A DNA stretch of 64,000 nucleotides from Thiohalobacter sp. Lineage in GTDB: Bacteria; Pseudomonadota; Gammaproteobacteria; Thiohalobacterales; Thiohalobacteraceae. A program made the translations under genes and the position numbers. Shown here piece after piece: positions 8,789 through 19,356 of this stretch. The notes under the pieces are model-generated. The model had not been told where the DNA came from. It saw only the letters and a program-made list of their open reading frames with translations, and searched no databases. The DNA lies in NCBI RefSeq assembly GCF_027000115.1, contig NZ_JALTON010000058.1, positions 38,449-102,448 of the forward strand, in the 5' to 3' direction. How positions within the stretch are numbered: the first letter of the stretch is position 1; every line of letters begins with the position of its first letter.

Positions 8789-10258
8789 ATGAGTGACGGG
8801 CGTTTCAATCTGTTTTCGTTTTCGGGCCGGATGCGCATCCTGCATCTCACCTGGTTTGCCTTCTTCCTGAGCTTCTTCGTCTGGTTCAACATGGCGCCGC
8901 TGCTGGGCATGATGCGCGAGACACTGGGTCTCAGCGACCAGCAGGTGAAGGCCCTGCTGATTCTCAACGTGGCCCTGACCATTCCCGCCCGTATCGTGGT
9001 CGGCATGCTGGTCGACCATTTCGGCCCCCGGCGCATGTACTCGCTGCTGCTCGCCATCGGCGCCTTCCTGTGTTTCGCCTTCGCCATGGCCGATGACTAC
9101 GAACAACTGGCGCTGACACGCTTCCTGCTCGGCTTCGTCGGCGCGGGCTTCGTCATCGGCATCCGCATGGTGAGCGAATGGTTTCCGGCAAAACAGGTCG
9201 GCGTGGCAGAAGGCATCTACGGCGGCTGGGGCAACTTCGGTTCCGCAGCCGCGGCCATGATCCTGCCCAGCGTGGCGCTGATGTTCGGCGGCGATGACGG
9301 CTGGCGCTACGCCATTGCCCTGACCGGTGCCATCGCGCTGGTCTACTCTCTGGTCTACTTCTTCTCGGTCAGCGACACGCCCAAGGGCTCGACCTACTTC
9401 AAGCCCAGGAAGACCGGCGCCATGGAGATCACCAGCCGCGGGGACTATTTTCTCTACCTGGTCATGAACCTGCCCATGTACGGCGCACTGGCCCTGCTGG
9501 CCTGGAAGCTCGGGCCGGACAACCTGGGCATGATCGGGGAAACCGCAACCTGGCTGATCTACGCGACCCTGGCCGGCATCTACCTCTTCCAGGCCGTGCG
9601 CATACACCAGATCAACCACCATGTGTTCACGGAGGAAGTCCCGGAAATCGAACGCTACAAGTTCAAGCAGGTGGCCGTGCTGGACCTGGCCTACCTGGTG
9701 ACCTTCGGCTCGGAGCTGGCCGTGGTTTCCATGCTGCCCCTGTTCTTCCTGGACACCTTCGACCTGGATCCGCGCCTGGCCGGCCTGCTGGCCTCGGGCT
9801 ATGCCTTCATGAACCTGCTGGCGCGGCCGGGCGGCGGCCTGTTCAGCGACCGCTTCGGCCGCAAGCGCACCCTGCTCATCCTGCTCGGGGGACTCACCGC
9901 AGGCTACTTCCTGCTCGGCAACATCACCGGCACCTGGCCGGTATGGCTGGCGGTGGTTGCCACCATGGCCTGCTCCTTCTTCGTACAGGCGGGCGAGGGC
10001 GCCGTGTTCGCCATGGTGCCACTGGTCAAGCGCCGGTTGACCGGACAGATCGCGGGCATGGCGGGGGCCTACGGCAACGTCGGCGCCGTACTGTTCCTGA
10101 CCGTGCTCTCCTTCGTCTCGCCGCAGACCTTCTTCTTCGTCATCGCCGGCGCGGCCCTGCTGGTGCTGGTGATCACGGCACTGTTCCTGGAAGAACCGCG
10201 CGGGCACATGGCCGAGATCCTGCCCGACGGCACGGTGCAGATGATCAAGGTACACTGA
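8789..10258 (+). CDS. narK: NarK/NasA-type nitrate/nitrite MFS transporter
   Basis: A 489-residue major facilitator protein with about 12 membrane helices that imports nitrate (or exchanges nitrate and nitrite) across the inner membrane. Family signs include the N-terminal [12 protein letters not shown] helix, [10 protein letters not shown] in the first cytoplasmic loop, the conserved [12 protein letters not shown] stretch and the glycine-rich [13 protein letters not shown] helix. The ATG at 8789 is chosen because AGGAG lies at 8775-8779; the longer open frame runs upstream into the promoter region. It diverges from nirB and is followed by the PP2C-kinase gene. The assimilation context points to nitrate uptake rather than respiration. 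Confidence 0.9.
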   Translation: MSDGRFNLFSFSGRMRILHLTWFAFFLSFFVWFNMAPLLGMMRETLGLSDQQVKALLILNVALTIPARIVVGMLVDHFGPRRMYSLLLAIGAFLCFAFAMADDYEQLALTRFLLGFVGAGFVIGIRMVSEWFPAKQVGVAEGIYGGWGNFGSAAAAMILPSVALMFGGDDGWRYAIALTGAIALVYSLVYFFSVSDTPKGSTYFKPRKTGAMEITSRGDYFLYLVMNLPMYGALALLAWKLGPDNLGMIGETATWLIYATLAGIYLFQAVRIHQINHHVFTEEVPEIERYKFKQVAVLDLAYLVTFGSELAVVSMLPLFFLDTFDLDPRLAGLLASGYAFMNLLARPGGGLFSDRFGRKRTLLILLGGLTAGYFLLGNITGTWPVWLAVVATMACSFFVQAGEGAVFAMVPLVKRRLTGQIAGMAGAYGNVGAVLFLTVLSFVSPQTFFFVIAGAALLVLVITALFLEEPRGHMAEILPDGTVQMIKVH

Positions 10259-10260
10259 GC

Positions 10261-10291
10261 GGAAGGCCACGGCGCGGTGCCGTGGCCTTCC
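10261..10291 (+). promoter_or_regulatory. strong hairpin between narK and the kinase gene
   Basis: A perfect 13-bp stem (10261-10273 with 10279-10291) and a 5-base loop lie directly after the narK stop. No T-run follows, so it is not a standard intrinsic terminator. It could stabilise the narK 3' end or lower kinase expression relative to the transporter. Confidence 0.6.
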
Positions 10292-10313
10292 GTTCGGCCG
10301 CCGGAACCCAGGC

Positions 10314-12020
10314 ATGACCCAGCTCAGGCTCTCCGCCGCCCAGCGCTCGGAGGCCGGCCTCAAGCCGGTCAACGAGGACTCGGTCGGCATACAGATCCCC
10401 GACCCGCCCCTGCTGACCAGCAAGGGTGCCGCGGCGGTCATTGCCGACGGCATGAGCGGCAGCGAAGGGGGACGCGAGGCGGCCGAGGCCTGCGTGACAG
10501 GCTTCCTGTCCGACTATTTCAGTACCCCGGAATCCTGGTCCGTGGAGACCTCCGGGGAGAAGATACTGGGCGCCCTGAACCGCTGGCTGTACGGGCAAGG
10601 GCAGCAACGCTTCGGCAACAGCCGCGGCCTGGTGACCACGCTGAGCGTGCTGGTGATCAAGTCGCATCTTGCCTGCCTGTTCCATGTCGGCGACACCCGC
10701 ATCTACCGTTTCCGCGACGGCGAGCTGGAACCCCTGACCCAGGATCACAACCTGGTGGTCGGCGGGGACAAGACCTGCCTCAGCCGGGCCATGGGCGTGG
10801 ATCCGCACCTGGACATCGACTATTCCTGCCAACCGGTGGAGACCGGCGACCTCTTCCTCCTCACCACCGACGGCGTCCACGGCTTTCTCCCGGACGCCCG
10901 CCTGCGCGAGCTGCTGCAGCGCCATGGCGGCAATCTGGAAACCGCGGCGGACCGGATCATCGAGGCCGCGCTGGCCGCAGGCAGCAATGACAATCTGAGC
11001 GTCCAACTGCTGCGCATCGATGCCCTGCCCGAAGCCAATGATGCCGAGTTCTATCGCCAGCTCACCGCCCTGCCCTTTCCGCCGCCACTGGCGCCGGGCA
11101 TGAAGCTGGACGGCTTCCGCATCCTGCGCGAGCTGCATGCCAGCAATCGCACCCAGGTCTATCTCGCAGAGCGCGAGGGAACCGGCGAGCGGGTCGCTCT
11201 GAAGACGCCCTCGGTCAATTTCGAGGACGATCCCCTGTACATCGACCAGTTCCTGCACGAGGAATGGGCCGGCCGGCGGCTGAACAGCCCGCACCTGCTC
11301 AAGGTGCTGCCACCGCCGGACGACCGCCAGTGCCTGTACTCGGTCACCGAACTGGTGGAGGGCCAGACGCTGCGCGCCTGGATGGACGACCATCCCCAGC
11401 CGCCGCTTTCCGAAGTGCGCGACATTGCCCGCCAGATTGCCCAGGGACTGCGGGTCATGCACCGCCAGGAGATGATCCACCAGGACCTGAAGCCGGAAAA
11501 CGTCATGATCGACCGCGACGGCCTGGTGAAGATCATCGACTTCGGCTCCACCAAGATTGCCGGCATCGCCGAGATCCGCACGCCCCTGGAACGGGACCGG
11601 CTACTGGGCACCCGCGACTACACGGCGCCGGAATACCTGCTCGGGCACCCAGGCAGCAACCGCTCCGACATCTATTCATTGGGCGTGGTGGTCTACGAAA
11701 TGCTCACCGGGCACCTGCCCTATGCGCACACGCCGACGGCGCGCAATCTCAAGCGACTTCGCTACCGTTCCGCTCGCCACTTCAATCCGGAGATTCCCGA
11801 CTGGATGGATGGCGCCCTGCAAAAGGCGGTGCACCCGGATCCCGCGCGCCGCTATGAGCGGCTGTCCGAGTTCATCCATGACATCAGCCAGCCCAACGAC
11901 GCGCTGGTTCCCGATGCGCAGCTCCCCCTGATCGAACGCAACCCGCTCGGTTTCTGGAAGGCGCTGGCGCTGTTGTCACTCGCCGCCAATCTGCTGTTGC
12001 TGATACTGCTGGCTTCCTGA
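10314..12020 (+). CDS. bifunctional PP2C phosphatase / Ser-Thr protein kinase with C-terminal membrane anchor
   Basis: A 568-residue fusion. Residues 1-235 form a PP2C-type phosphatase with the metal-binding acidic residues in NED (Asp22), ADG (Asp45), GDTRIY, TTDG (Asp186) and SNDN (Asp226). Residues about 265-530 form a Hanks-type kinase: Lys297 (VALK), catalytic Asp391 (HQDLKPEN, Gln replacing the Arg of HRD), Asp409 (DFG) and TAPE. The last 25 residues are hydrophobic (ALALLSLAANLLLLILLAS), a likely tail anchor facing the cytoplasm. A kinase gene also sits between nirB and the nitrate transporter in Pseudomonas aeruginosa (PA1781-PA1783), so the link with nitrate assimilation is conserved. 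The substrate is unknown. It converges with the next gene, 4 bp away. Confidence 0.88.
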   Translation: MTQLRLSAAQRSEAGLKPVNEDSVGIQIPDPPLLTSKGAAAVIADGMSGSEGGREAAEACVTGFLSDYFSTPESWSVETSGEKILGALNRWLYGQGQQRFGNSRGLVTTLSVLVIKSHLACLFHVGDTRIYRFRDGELEPLTQDHNLVVGGDKTCLSRAMGVDPHLDIDYSCQPVETGDLFLLTTDGVHGFLPDARLRELLQRHGGNLETAADRIIEAALAAGSNDNLSVQLLRIDALPEANDAEFYRQLTALPFPPPLAPGMKLDGFRILRELHASNRTQVYLAEREGTGERVALKTPSVNFEDDPLYIDQFLHEEWAGRRLNSPHLLKVLPPPDDRQCLYSVTELVEGQTLRAWMDDHPQPPLSEVRDIARQIAQGLRVMHRQEMIHQDLKPENVMIDRDGLVKIIDFGSTKIAGIAEIRTPLERDRLLGTRDYTAPEYLLGHPGSNRSDIYSLGVVVYEMLTGHLPYAHTPTARNLKRLRYRSARHFNPEIPDWMDGALQKAVHPDPARRYERLSEFIHDISQPNDALVPDAQLPLIERNPLGFWKALALLSLAANLLLLILLAS

Positions 12021-12024
12021 AAAG

Positions 12025-14532
12025 TCAGTGCGCGGTAAAGGGCACCACACGTACGTCGTCCGCCGTCTGCTCGAACAGGGCAGCCAGGGGGCGGGGACGG
12101 GCAATATGGAATCCCTGCAGAAGATCCACGCCCATGCTCTCCAGCATGGTCGCCGTTGCTGCCGACTCCACGTGCTCGGCCACGGTCTGCTTACCCAGAC
12201 TGGCGGCAATGTCGCGTACCGACCGCACCATGGTGCGGTCGACCTCACTGTCGGTGATCCGGCGCACGAAGCTGCCGTCTATCTTGACCATGTCCACGGG
12301 CAATTCCTGAAGCAACACGAAGGAAGAGAGCCCACTGCCGAAGTCGTCCAGGGCAATCCGGCAGCCGCGGGCCTTGACAGCCTGCATGAACTGGGTGGAT
12401 CGGACCAGATCCGAGGTGGCCACCGACTCGCTGATCTCGAAACACAGTTTCCGGGCCGGAAAACCGCTGCTGTCGAGCAGTCCCAGCACAAAATCCACGA
12501 AGCCCTCGTCGGCGATGGCCGCGGCGGAAAGATTCACGGCACAAAGCTCGGTTTCTTCCAGGCATTCGCGATGGCGCCCGAACCAGTCCACGACACGACG
12601 CAACACCCAGCGATCGATGGGAATGGCCAACCGGTAGCGCTCCGCGGCTGACATGAAGGCGCCGGGAAGTATGACCTCGCCCTCATCCGGGCCGTTCTCC
12701 GGCAGGCGCAAAAGAATCTCCAGCCGCCGTCGTCCGTCATCTTCTCCGACTGCCTGCATGGGCTGGGCATAGAGCCGGAACCCGTCGGCATCCAGTGCTG
12801 CCGTCAAGCGCGGTGCCCACTGCATGTCGCCCGCGGGTGCTGCCTTCTCGAGGCCGCGCTCCACGGGATAGACATAGATGCAGTTGCGGCCCCGTTCCTT
12901 GGCCGTGTAGCAGGCCGAGTCGGCATGACTGAGCAGCACCTCGAAGGCAACGCCGCAATGAAAGGGCACCATGCCGATGCTGACACCGATACTGAACTGG
13001 CGCGCATGCCACTGGAAGCGGAACTTCTCCACCGTTTCGCGCATGCGTTCGGCCAGTGCCTGCGCCTCTTCCAGCGAGGCATTTTCCAATAGCAGCGCAA
13101 ACTCGTCTCCGCCCACGCGCGCCAGCATGTCACGTGTCCGCACCTGGGCCGAGAGCAGTGCTGACACCCGCCGCAGCAGCTCGTCGCCGGCGAGATGGCC
13201 GCAACTGTCGTTGACCGCCTTGAAGTTATCGAGATCGAGGTAACAGAGCACATGCAACTGGTCGGCGTGGTTCTCGCGCTGCGCCAGCAACCGCAGCCGG
13301 CGCTCGAACTCGCGGCGGTTGATGAGTCCGGTCAGTCCGTCATGAGTCGCCTGGTAGGCCAGGCGCTCCTCGAGTTCGCGCCGGTCGGTGATGTCGCGGC
13401 AGATGACCAGCAGACGCGGGTTGTCATCGGCGGCCGGGTCCAGGCTGGCGCGCTGATGCACCCAGAGCACGCTGCCGTCCTTGCGCAGCTTGCGGTACTC
13501 GATGCCCTCGTCCGGTTGCGTATTCCGCAGCCGGCCAGCGATGTGTTCCAGCACCCGGGCCTGGTCCTCTGGATGGATGACCAGGGTCGCCGACTGGCCG
13601 ATCAGCTCTGCCGGCTCGTAACCCAGCATGTCCGCACCCACCTTGTTGATGGAGAGGATGACGCCCTCGGCATCGATGGTTGTATAGATGTCGGGTGCAT
13701 TCTCGTACAGGGCCTGGTAGCGGGCCTCGGACAGGCGCAACGCGCGCTCGGCACGGATGGTATCGGTAACGTTGCGGAATATGCCGCGGGTGGAAATGGG
13801 CCGACCATCCTTGAAGATGGACCCGCAGTCTCCCTCCAGATGTACCGTCTCGCCATCCTTGGTGACGAACTTGAAATCGATGCGATTGAGCGTTTCGCCC
13901 TGCTTCAGCCGGCGGAAGCGGTCCTGGCAGCAGATCATGCTGTCCGGATGCAGCACATCGAGCAGATTGAGTCGCTTGACCTCTTCCTCTGTATAGCCCA
14001 TGGTCTCGCGCCAGGCACGGTTGACATAGAGGAAGGAGCCGTCCGGCGCCAGGCACTGAATGAGGTCGCTGGTGTTGTCGAACACATCGAGGTAGCGTTC
14101 CCGGCTCTCATGCAGTTCCTCCTCGATGCGCTTGCGGGCGGAGGCCTCGATGCGACGGCGCCGCAGCAGATCGATGAGCACCGGCAGCCGGCGCAGACTC
14201 TCCGGATTCAGGGGCAGGAACTGGTCGATGCCGGCCGACAGGCAGGCCAGCGCCGTCTCCTCGCCACCGTGCTCCACCAGCAGCACCAGGCGGTCGGCCA
14301 GACCCAGGGTTTCACACAGACCGGCCAGTTCCAGGGCCGTGATATCGCCGCAGGCCAGCTCGGCCAGAATGACATCGGGCGCCCCGTTGCGCAGCGCGCG
14401 TTCGACCTCCGCGTGATCGACTGCGTGCGACAGCTCAATGGCCCCTGCGTGGGCATCCAGTGCCCCCCTGCACAACCGCAGGGCCTCTTCGCCGCCGACC
14501 AGGAGCAGCCTTGTGTCGGTTTCTTCCATCAT
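12025..14532 (-). CDS. pseudo-receiver/PAS/PAS/GGDEF/EAL protein (c-di-GMP turnover)
   Basis: An 835-residue cytoplasmic protein. Residues 1-125 resemble a response-regulator receiver, but the phospho-acceptor position is Glu58 and the N-terminal acidic pair is altered, so it is probably not phosphorylated normally. PAS domains follow at about 145-260 and 270-385. The diguanylate cyclase domain is intact (GGDEF at 474-478) with an RxxD product-inhibition site at 465-468. The EAL domain (about 575-825) has EIL in place of EAL and VAEH for VAEG, but keeps FEISES, LDDFGSG and VKIDGSF. Cyclase activity is therefore likely, phosphodiesterase activity uncertain. Monocistronic; its 3' end faces the kinase gene. 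Confidence 0.9.
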   Translation of the reverse strand: MMEETDTRLLLVGGEEALRLCRGALDAHAGAIELSHAVDHAEVERALRNGAPDVILAELACGDITALELAGLCETLGLADRLVLLVEHGGEETALACLSAGIDQFLPLNPESLRRLPVLIDLLRRRRIEASARKRIEEELHESRERYLDVFDNTSDLIQCLAPDGSFLYVNRAWRETMGYTEEEVKRLNLLDVLHPDSMICCQDRFRRLKQGETLNRIDFKFVTKDGETVHLEGDCGSIFKDGRPISTRGIFRNVTDTIRAERALRLSEARYQALYENAPDIYTTIDAEGVILSINKVGADMLGYEPAELIGQSATLVIHPEDQARVLEHIAGRLRNTQPDEGIEYRKLRKDGSVLWVHQRASLDPAADDNPRLLVICRDITDRRELEERLAYQATHDGLTGLINRREFERRLRLLAQRENHADQLHVLCYLDLDNFKAVNDSCGHLAGDELLRRVSALLSAQVRTRDMLARVGGDEFALLLENASLEEAQALAERMRETVEKFRFQWHARQFSIGVSIGMVPFHCGVAFEVLLSHADSACYTAKERGRNCIYVYPVERGLEKAAPAGDMQWAPRLTAALDADGFRLYAQPMQAVGEDDGRRRLEILLRLPENGPDEGEVILPGAFMSAAERYRLAIPIDRWVLRRVVDWFGRHRECLEETELCAVNLSAAAIADEGFVDFVLGLLDSSGFPARKLCFEISESVATSDLVRSTQFMQAVKARGCRIALDDFGSGLSSFVLLQELPVDMVKIDGSFVRRITDSEVDRTMVRSVRDIAASLGKQTVAEHVESAATATMLESMGVDLLQGFHIARPRPLAALFEQTADDVRVVPFTAH

Positions 14533-14716
14533 CCATCGCCTCGACCGGTGGCCGACGGACCGTGCCTTCTGCCGGAGGCGTTCGGTCCCAGCATCGACCG
14601 GCAGGGTGCCGGCCCTGCCATCGTCCTGATTGTTCTTGTTTGCCTCCGCTGCATTCCCCGACGCGCGAAGTCATGACGGTATCGCCGCCCGCCGAGAGGG
14701 CGACACCGGGCGGCCA

Positions 14717-14722
14717 ATTATA
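14717..14722 (-). promoter_or_regulatory. possible -10 element in the 14533-14859 gap
   Basis: The 327-bp gap between prfC and the GGDEF-EAL gene has no gene. The only promoter-like sequence found for the downstream gene is a perfect TATAAT on the minus strand, about 185 bp before its start codon. No TTGACA-like box lies at the right spacing, so this is weak. No clear terminator for prfC was seen. Confidence 0.25.
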
Positions 14723-14859
14723 GCGCCACCGCCCCCGGAGGGGATCCCCCAACCGACGAGTGGTCGTGTTTTGACGGCCGCTGACAACAGCCTGCTCCGT
14801 GCTGACGGGACAGAAGCAGGGAATACAGTTGGTTATGTCAGAAGACCCGCAGACCCGCG

Positions 14860-16440
<1,581 letters not shown>

Positions 16441-16500
16441 GGCGGGTGATACTCGGCGTCGGTCAGGGACTGCAACGGCCGGCCATTGTACCATCCCGTG

Positions 16501-16523
16501 AAAAAGGCGGCGCAAGCGCCGCC
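16501..16523 (-). terminator. intrinsic terminator after the VPLPA-CTERM gene
   Basis: On the minus strand an 8-bp GC stem (16506-16513 with 16516-16523; 2-nt loop) is followed by TTTTT. It lies 25 bp after the stop of the secreted protein gene and separates it from prfC. Confidence 0.8.
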
Positions 16524-16548
16524 CTTCCCGTTGCCCGGATGCGGGCCC

Positions 16549-17241
16549 TCAGCGGCGGCGGGCCAGCCCCACCAGGCCGAGCAGCCCGGAGCCGAACAGC
16601 CAGACCGCGGCCGGGACCGGGACCGCGGTGGTCGGGGCGCTGGTGTAGAAGGCACCGGCCAGATTGAGCACCACCGGGTTGCTGCCGCCCTCGACCAGAC
16701 GCAACTGCATGTCGCCGGCCAGCGCCGCCCCCGCGGCGATCCCGAAATCGGACAGATCGACCAGCGCAATGCCCAGGTACTGGTTGTTCAGCGTACTGCC
16801 GTTCCAGATCATGCCGTCGAGCACGCACTGGGTGGACGGGCTGCCGCAGCCGAACAGGGTCGCCGGTGCCAGGCTGGCAGTGGTGCCGTTGATGGTGAGA
16901 TCGATGGTGTTGCCGGTCTGGTCCCAGGTGAACAGGAAGGCGAGATCGGCGCCACTGCCGTTGTAGGCGCTGTTGTCGCTGAAGCCGAGGCCCAGCGTCA
17001 CGTCGTCGTACCCCGGATAGGGCGCGGTGGCATAGAAGGTGGTTGCGTCGATGTCGGTCACCGGGCCCGGCGTGCTGGACGGATGGTCGTAGCCGCTGCC
17101 GTCGTACATGCCGCTGCCCGTGAAGGAGGTCACAGTATCGACGAAGGCATTGTCGTCGAAAGTATAGGACCCCAGGGTAACGGCGGCCTGCGCCCCCGTC
17201 GTCGCGATCGCCAGGATCGCACTCAGCCAGATCGGTTTCAT
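16549..17241 (-). CDS. secreted protein with VPLPA/PEP-CTERM sorting signal
   Basis: A 230-residue exported protein. An N-terminal signal peptide (about 1-19, ending GAQA) precedes a Gly/Ser/Thr/Asp-rich, low-lysine mature region of unknown fold. The C-terminus has VPVPAAVWLFGSGLLGL followed by ARRR, a tripartite signal (motif, helix, basic tail) of the PEP-CTERM class, VPLPA variant. In known systems such proteins are processed by an exosortase and displayed or released with exopolysaccharide. No exosortase or EPS gene is visible in this window, so it must lie elsewhere. Followed by a clear terminator, so it is probably its own unit or the end of one with the proline-rich gene upstream. Confidence 0.85.
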   Translation of the reverse strand: MKPIWLSAILAIATTGAQAAVTLGSYTFDDNAFVDTVTSFTGSGMYDGSGYDHPSSTPGPVTDIDATTFYATAPYPGYDDVTLGLGFSDNSAYNGSGADLAFLFTWDQTGNTIDLTINGTTASLAPATLFGCGSPSTQCVLDGMIWNGSTLNNQYLGIALVDLSDFGIAAGAALAGDMQLRLVEGGSNPVVLNLAGAFYTSAPTTAVPVPAAVWLFGSGLLGLVGLARRR

Positions 17242-17325
17242 GGTGTCTGCTCCTCGTTACGCCGGCCCGGATCCGCCGGTATGTTCCGGCTCGGCATGTC
17301 TCCGGACCGCCCGTGTTCGCTTGCC

Positions 17326-17757
17326 TTAGAGTGCCGCCCCGGGCGGTGGTGGTGGCGGCGACGGCGGGCCGTTGCCGATGGGCTGGTTCGGGTCCACCGG
17401 CACCACGCCCGGCACTCCGGGCGGCGGTGGCGGGGGCGAAGGCGGCCCGCTGCCCACCGGCTGGGTGGGATCGACGGGGACCACGCCCGGCACCGAGGGC
17501 GGACCCGCAGGCGGCGTACCGCCACCACCGCCCGTGGTCTGGATCTGCGGCGTGAGCTGCTGGCTGTCCTCCGGCCGCAGGTTCACGCCCTGGACGCTCA
17601 GTTGCGGCGTCGGGTCGGGCAGGCCACCGGCGGCGGGATTCAGCGTCTCCCAGCGCCCCCAGCTCAGCACCGAGTCCTGGTCCGGTTGCGTGGCGGCGGA
17701 TGCCGGCGCGGCGCAGACCGCCGCAAGCAGTAGGCATCCCGAAATTGTGTATTTCAT
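17326..17757 (-). CDS. proline-rich exported protein with two tandem 26-residue repeats
   Basis: A 143-residue protein not assigned to a family. The ATG at 17755-17757 gives a good signal peptide (MKYTISGCLLLAAVCAAPASA); the longer open frame lacks one at its start. After a short segment with LSWGRWETLNPAAGG and a Gly5 linker, residues 89-114 and 115-140 are near-identical units (VPGVVPVDP..QP.G.G then PPSPPPPPPG) differing at three positions. Such proline-rich tails suggest an extended periplasmic or surface stalk. It lies upstream of the VPLPA-CTERM gene on the same strand, separated by 84 bp. Confidence 0.6.
   Translation of the reverse strand: MKYTISGCLLLAAVCAAPASAATQPDQDSVLSWGRWETLNPAAGGLPDPTPQLSVQGVNLRPEDSQQLTPQIQTTGGGGGTPPAGPPSVPGVVPVDPTQPVGSGPPSPPPPPPGVPGVVPVDPNQPIGNGPPSPPPPPPGAAL
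17338..17493 (-). repeat. two 78-bp tandem repeats inside the proline-rich gene
   Basis: The units 17416-17493 and 17338-17415 encode residues 89-114 and 115-140 of the proline-rich protein. Only three amino acid differences separate them, so this is a recent duplication likely to vary in copy number. Confidence 0.75.
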
Positions 17758-17971
17758 GTGTGTTCGACCCCTTCCGGCCGTGCCTCTGCCAGGCACTTGC
17801 TGATTCACCAGGCCCATTCCTTCGGAGTGGCCCATGACCGAAGGCAAGTTTCGCGCCAGAACCGGATTCTGTTCCGGACTCAGTCACTTGGCGCAGCCAT
17901 TGGGGACGCTGAACGAATTTTTTGTAAGGAATCCCAGACATGCTTTCCCATGCGGGAAAACAAAAACCTTC

Positions 17972-17991
17972 CTGTTCTCTTTTGAGAACAG
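17972..17991. terminator. palindrome in the 17758-18100 gap, possible rimI terminator
   Basis: The 343-bp gap holds no gene. CTGTTCTC-TTTT-GAGAACAG is a perfect 8-bp stem. On the minus strand it is followed, after GGAAGG, by TTTTTGTTTT, so it may end the leftward rimI transcript. A second small palindrome (TTTCCC/GGGAAA) lies at 17944-17959. The distance between stem and T-run makes a standard terminator uncertain; an operator for the downstream secreted-protein gene is the alternative. Confidence 0.45.
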
Positions 17992-18100
17992 ATAGTTGTG
18001 CGTTATTCCATCAATATCCGAACTGTCAGAAATACCGACATGCGGCCAATCAATCGTCAAATCCATCGACCCGGCCTTCACCGCCAGGCCGTTTTCCCCG

Positions 18101-18601
18101 TCAAATCCGGCGCTTGCCGTGCGGCCGCCGAACGTTGTCCAGACTGCGCGCAAGCACCAGCGCGTTCTCGCGCCCGCGTTCGGCGGGATAGTAGTTGCGG
18201 CGCTCGCCGATTTCGTTGAAGCCGAGTCCGCGATACAGGGCCAGTGCGGCCTCGTTGGATGGCCGCACCTCGAGGAACAGGCTGTCGGCGTCCTGCCGGC
18301 GGGCGACGTCCATGAGGAACAGCAGCAACCGGCGCCCCAGGCCCTTGCCCTGGGACTCGGGCCGCACGCAGAGGTTGAGCAGATGGGCCTCGCCCACGGC
18401 AATACTCATGACGGCATAGGCCTCGATGATGTGTTCGCGTTCGAACACCCAACAGTCGTAGCCGACCCGAAGGCAGTCGCGCAGGATACCCTCGGTCCAT
18501 GGGAAAGGATAGGCACGGCGTTCGATGTCCATCACCTCATGGACATCGCCCAGGCCCATGCGCCGGAAGCGGCCGCCAGGCTGGCGCAGCACGGCACTCA
18601 T
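18101..18601 (-). CDS. rimI: ribosomal protein S18 alanine N-acetyltransferase
   Basis: GNAT-fold acetyltransferase of 166 residues that acetylates the N-terminal Ala of ribosomal protein S18. The acetyl-CoA binding loop is seen at about residues 80-92 (RPESQGKGLGRRLL), with the RimI-typical SIAVGEAHLLNL strand before it and FLEVRPSNEAALALYRGLGF after it. Overlaps the preceding uracil-DNA glycosylase gene by 4 bp (ATGA), indicating translational coupling. Confidence 0.9.
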   Translation of the reverse strand: MSAVLRQPGGRFRRMGLGDVHEVMDIERRAYPFPWTEGILRDCLRVGYDCWVFEREHIIEAYAVMSIAVGEAHLLNLCVRPESQGKGLGRRLLLFLMDVARRQDADSLFLEVRPSNEAALALYRGLGFNEIGERRNYYPAERGRENALVLARSLDNVRRPHGKRRI

Positions 18602-19353
18602 GGCGCGGCCTCCGCAACCAGGGAGCGGGCCAGCAACAGGTCGGCCCAGGCCTTGCGCTTCTCGCCGGGGCTGCGCAGCAGGTAGGCCGGGTGATAGGTC
18701 ACCACCACCGGGATGCCTTCCGGTTCCAGCCGGTGGACGCGACCCCGCAGGCGGCCGATGGGGGCGTCGCTGTGCAGCAGGTTCTGGGCGGCGATCCGGC
18801 CCACCGCCAGGATCAGTCGCGGCCGGATGAGCTCGATCTGGCGGTTGAGGAAGCCGGCACAGGCCTCGACCTCGTCCGGCCGCGGATCACGATTGTTCGG
18901 CGGGCGACACTTGAGGATGTTGGCGATATAGGCCTGGTTGCGGTCCAGCCCCACGGCGCGCAGCATGGCGTCCAGCAGTTGCCCGGCCCGGCCGACGAAG
19001 GGCTCGCCGCGCCGGTCCTCCTCGGCCCCGGGCGCCTCGCCGATCACCAGCCAGTCGGCGTTGCGGTTGCCGACGCCGAATACCGTCTGCGTGCGGCTCT
19101 GATGCAGCGGACAGGCGGTGCAGCCGGCCACGGCCGCGGCCAGGCCGTCCCAGTCGGCCGGTATCACCGGGGCGGTGGCCACTGCGGGCTCGGCGACCGC
19201 CTGCGTGGGCCGCTCAGCCGCCGGCCGAGCCGCGGCCGCTGCCGCCGGCACGGCCGCTTCCGCTGCGGGGGCCGACTGCGCCCCCTTCCCCCGGCGCACC
19301 CAGACCTGCACGCCCAGGGCGTCGAGATAGGCCTGTCGCAGCGGGTCCGTCAT
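18598..19353 (-). CDS. uracil-DNA glycosylase, family 4 (Fe-S)
   Basis: A 251-residue DNA repair enzyme that removes uracil. After an Ala/Pro-rich N-terminal linker (about residues 20-70), the family 4 core begins with the Fe-S CTACPL motif, then GEAPGAEED (active-site motif 1), [12 protein letters not shown], and a C-terminal [10 protein letters not shown] motif. Cysteines in CTACPL, KCRPP and EACAGF are suitable cluster ligands. Lies 3 bp downstream of leuA and overlaps rimI. This udg-rimI pairing is common in gammaproteobacteria. Confidence 0.9.
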   Translation of the reverse strand: MTDPLRQAYLDALGVQVWVRRGKGAQSAPAAEAAVPAAAAAARPAAERPTQAVAEPAVATAPVIPADWDGLAAAVAGCTACPLHQSRTQTVFGVGNRNADWLVIGEAPGAEEDRRGEPFVGRAGQLLDAMLRAVGLDRNQAYIANILKCRPPNNRDPRPDEVEACAGFLNRQIELIRPRLILAVGRIAAQNLLHSDAPIGRLRGRVHRLEPEGIPVVVTYHPAYLLRSPGEKRKAWADLLLARSLVAEAAP

Positions 19354-19356
19354 GCC

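Noticed and set aside
17338..17493. CRISPR-like repeat array
   Set aside because: Two in-frame coding repeats without spacers or cas genes.
17972..17991. LexA box
   Set aside because: The palindrome has CTG-N14-CAG spacing, not CTGT-N8-ACAG; it fits a hairpin better.
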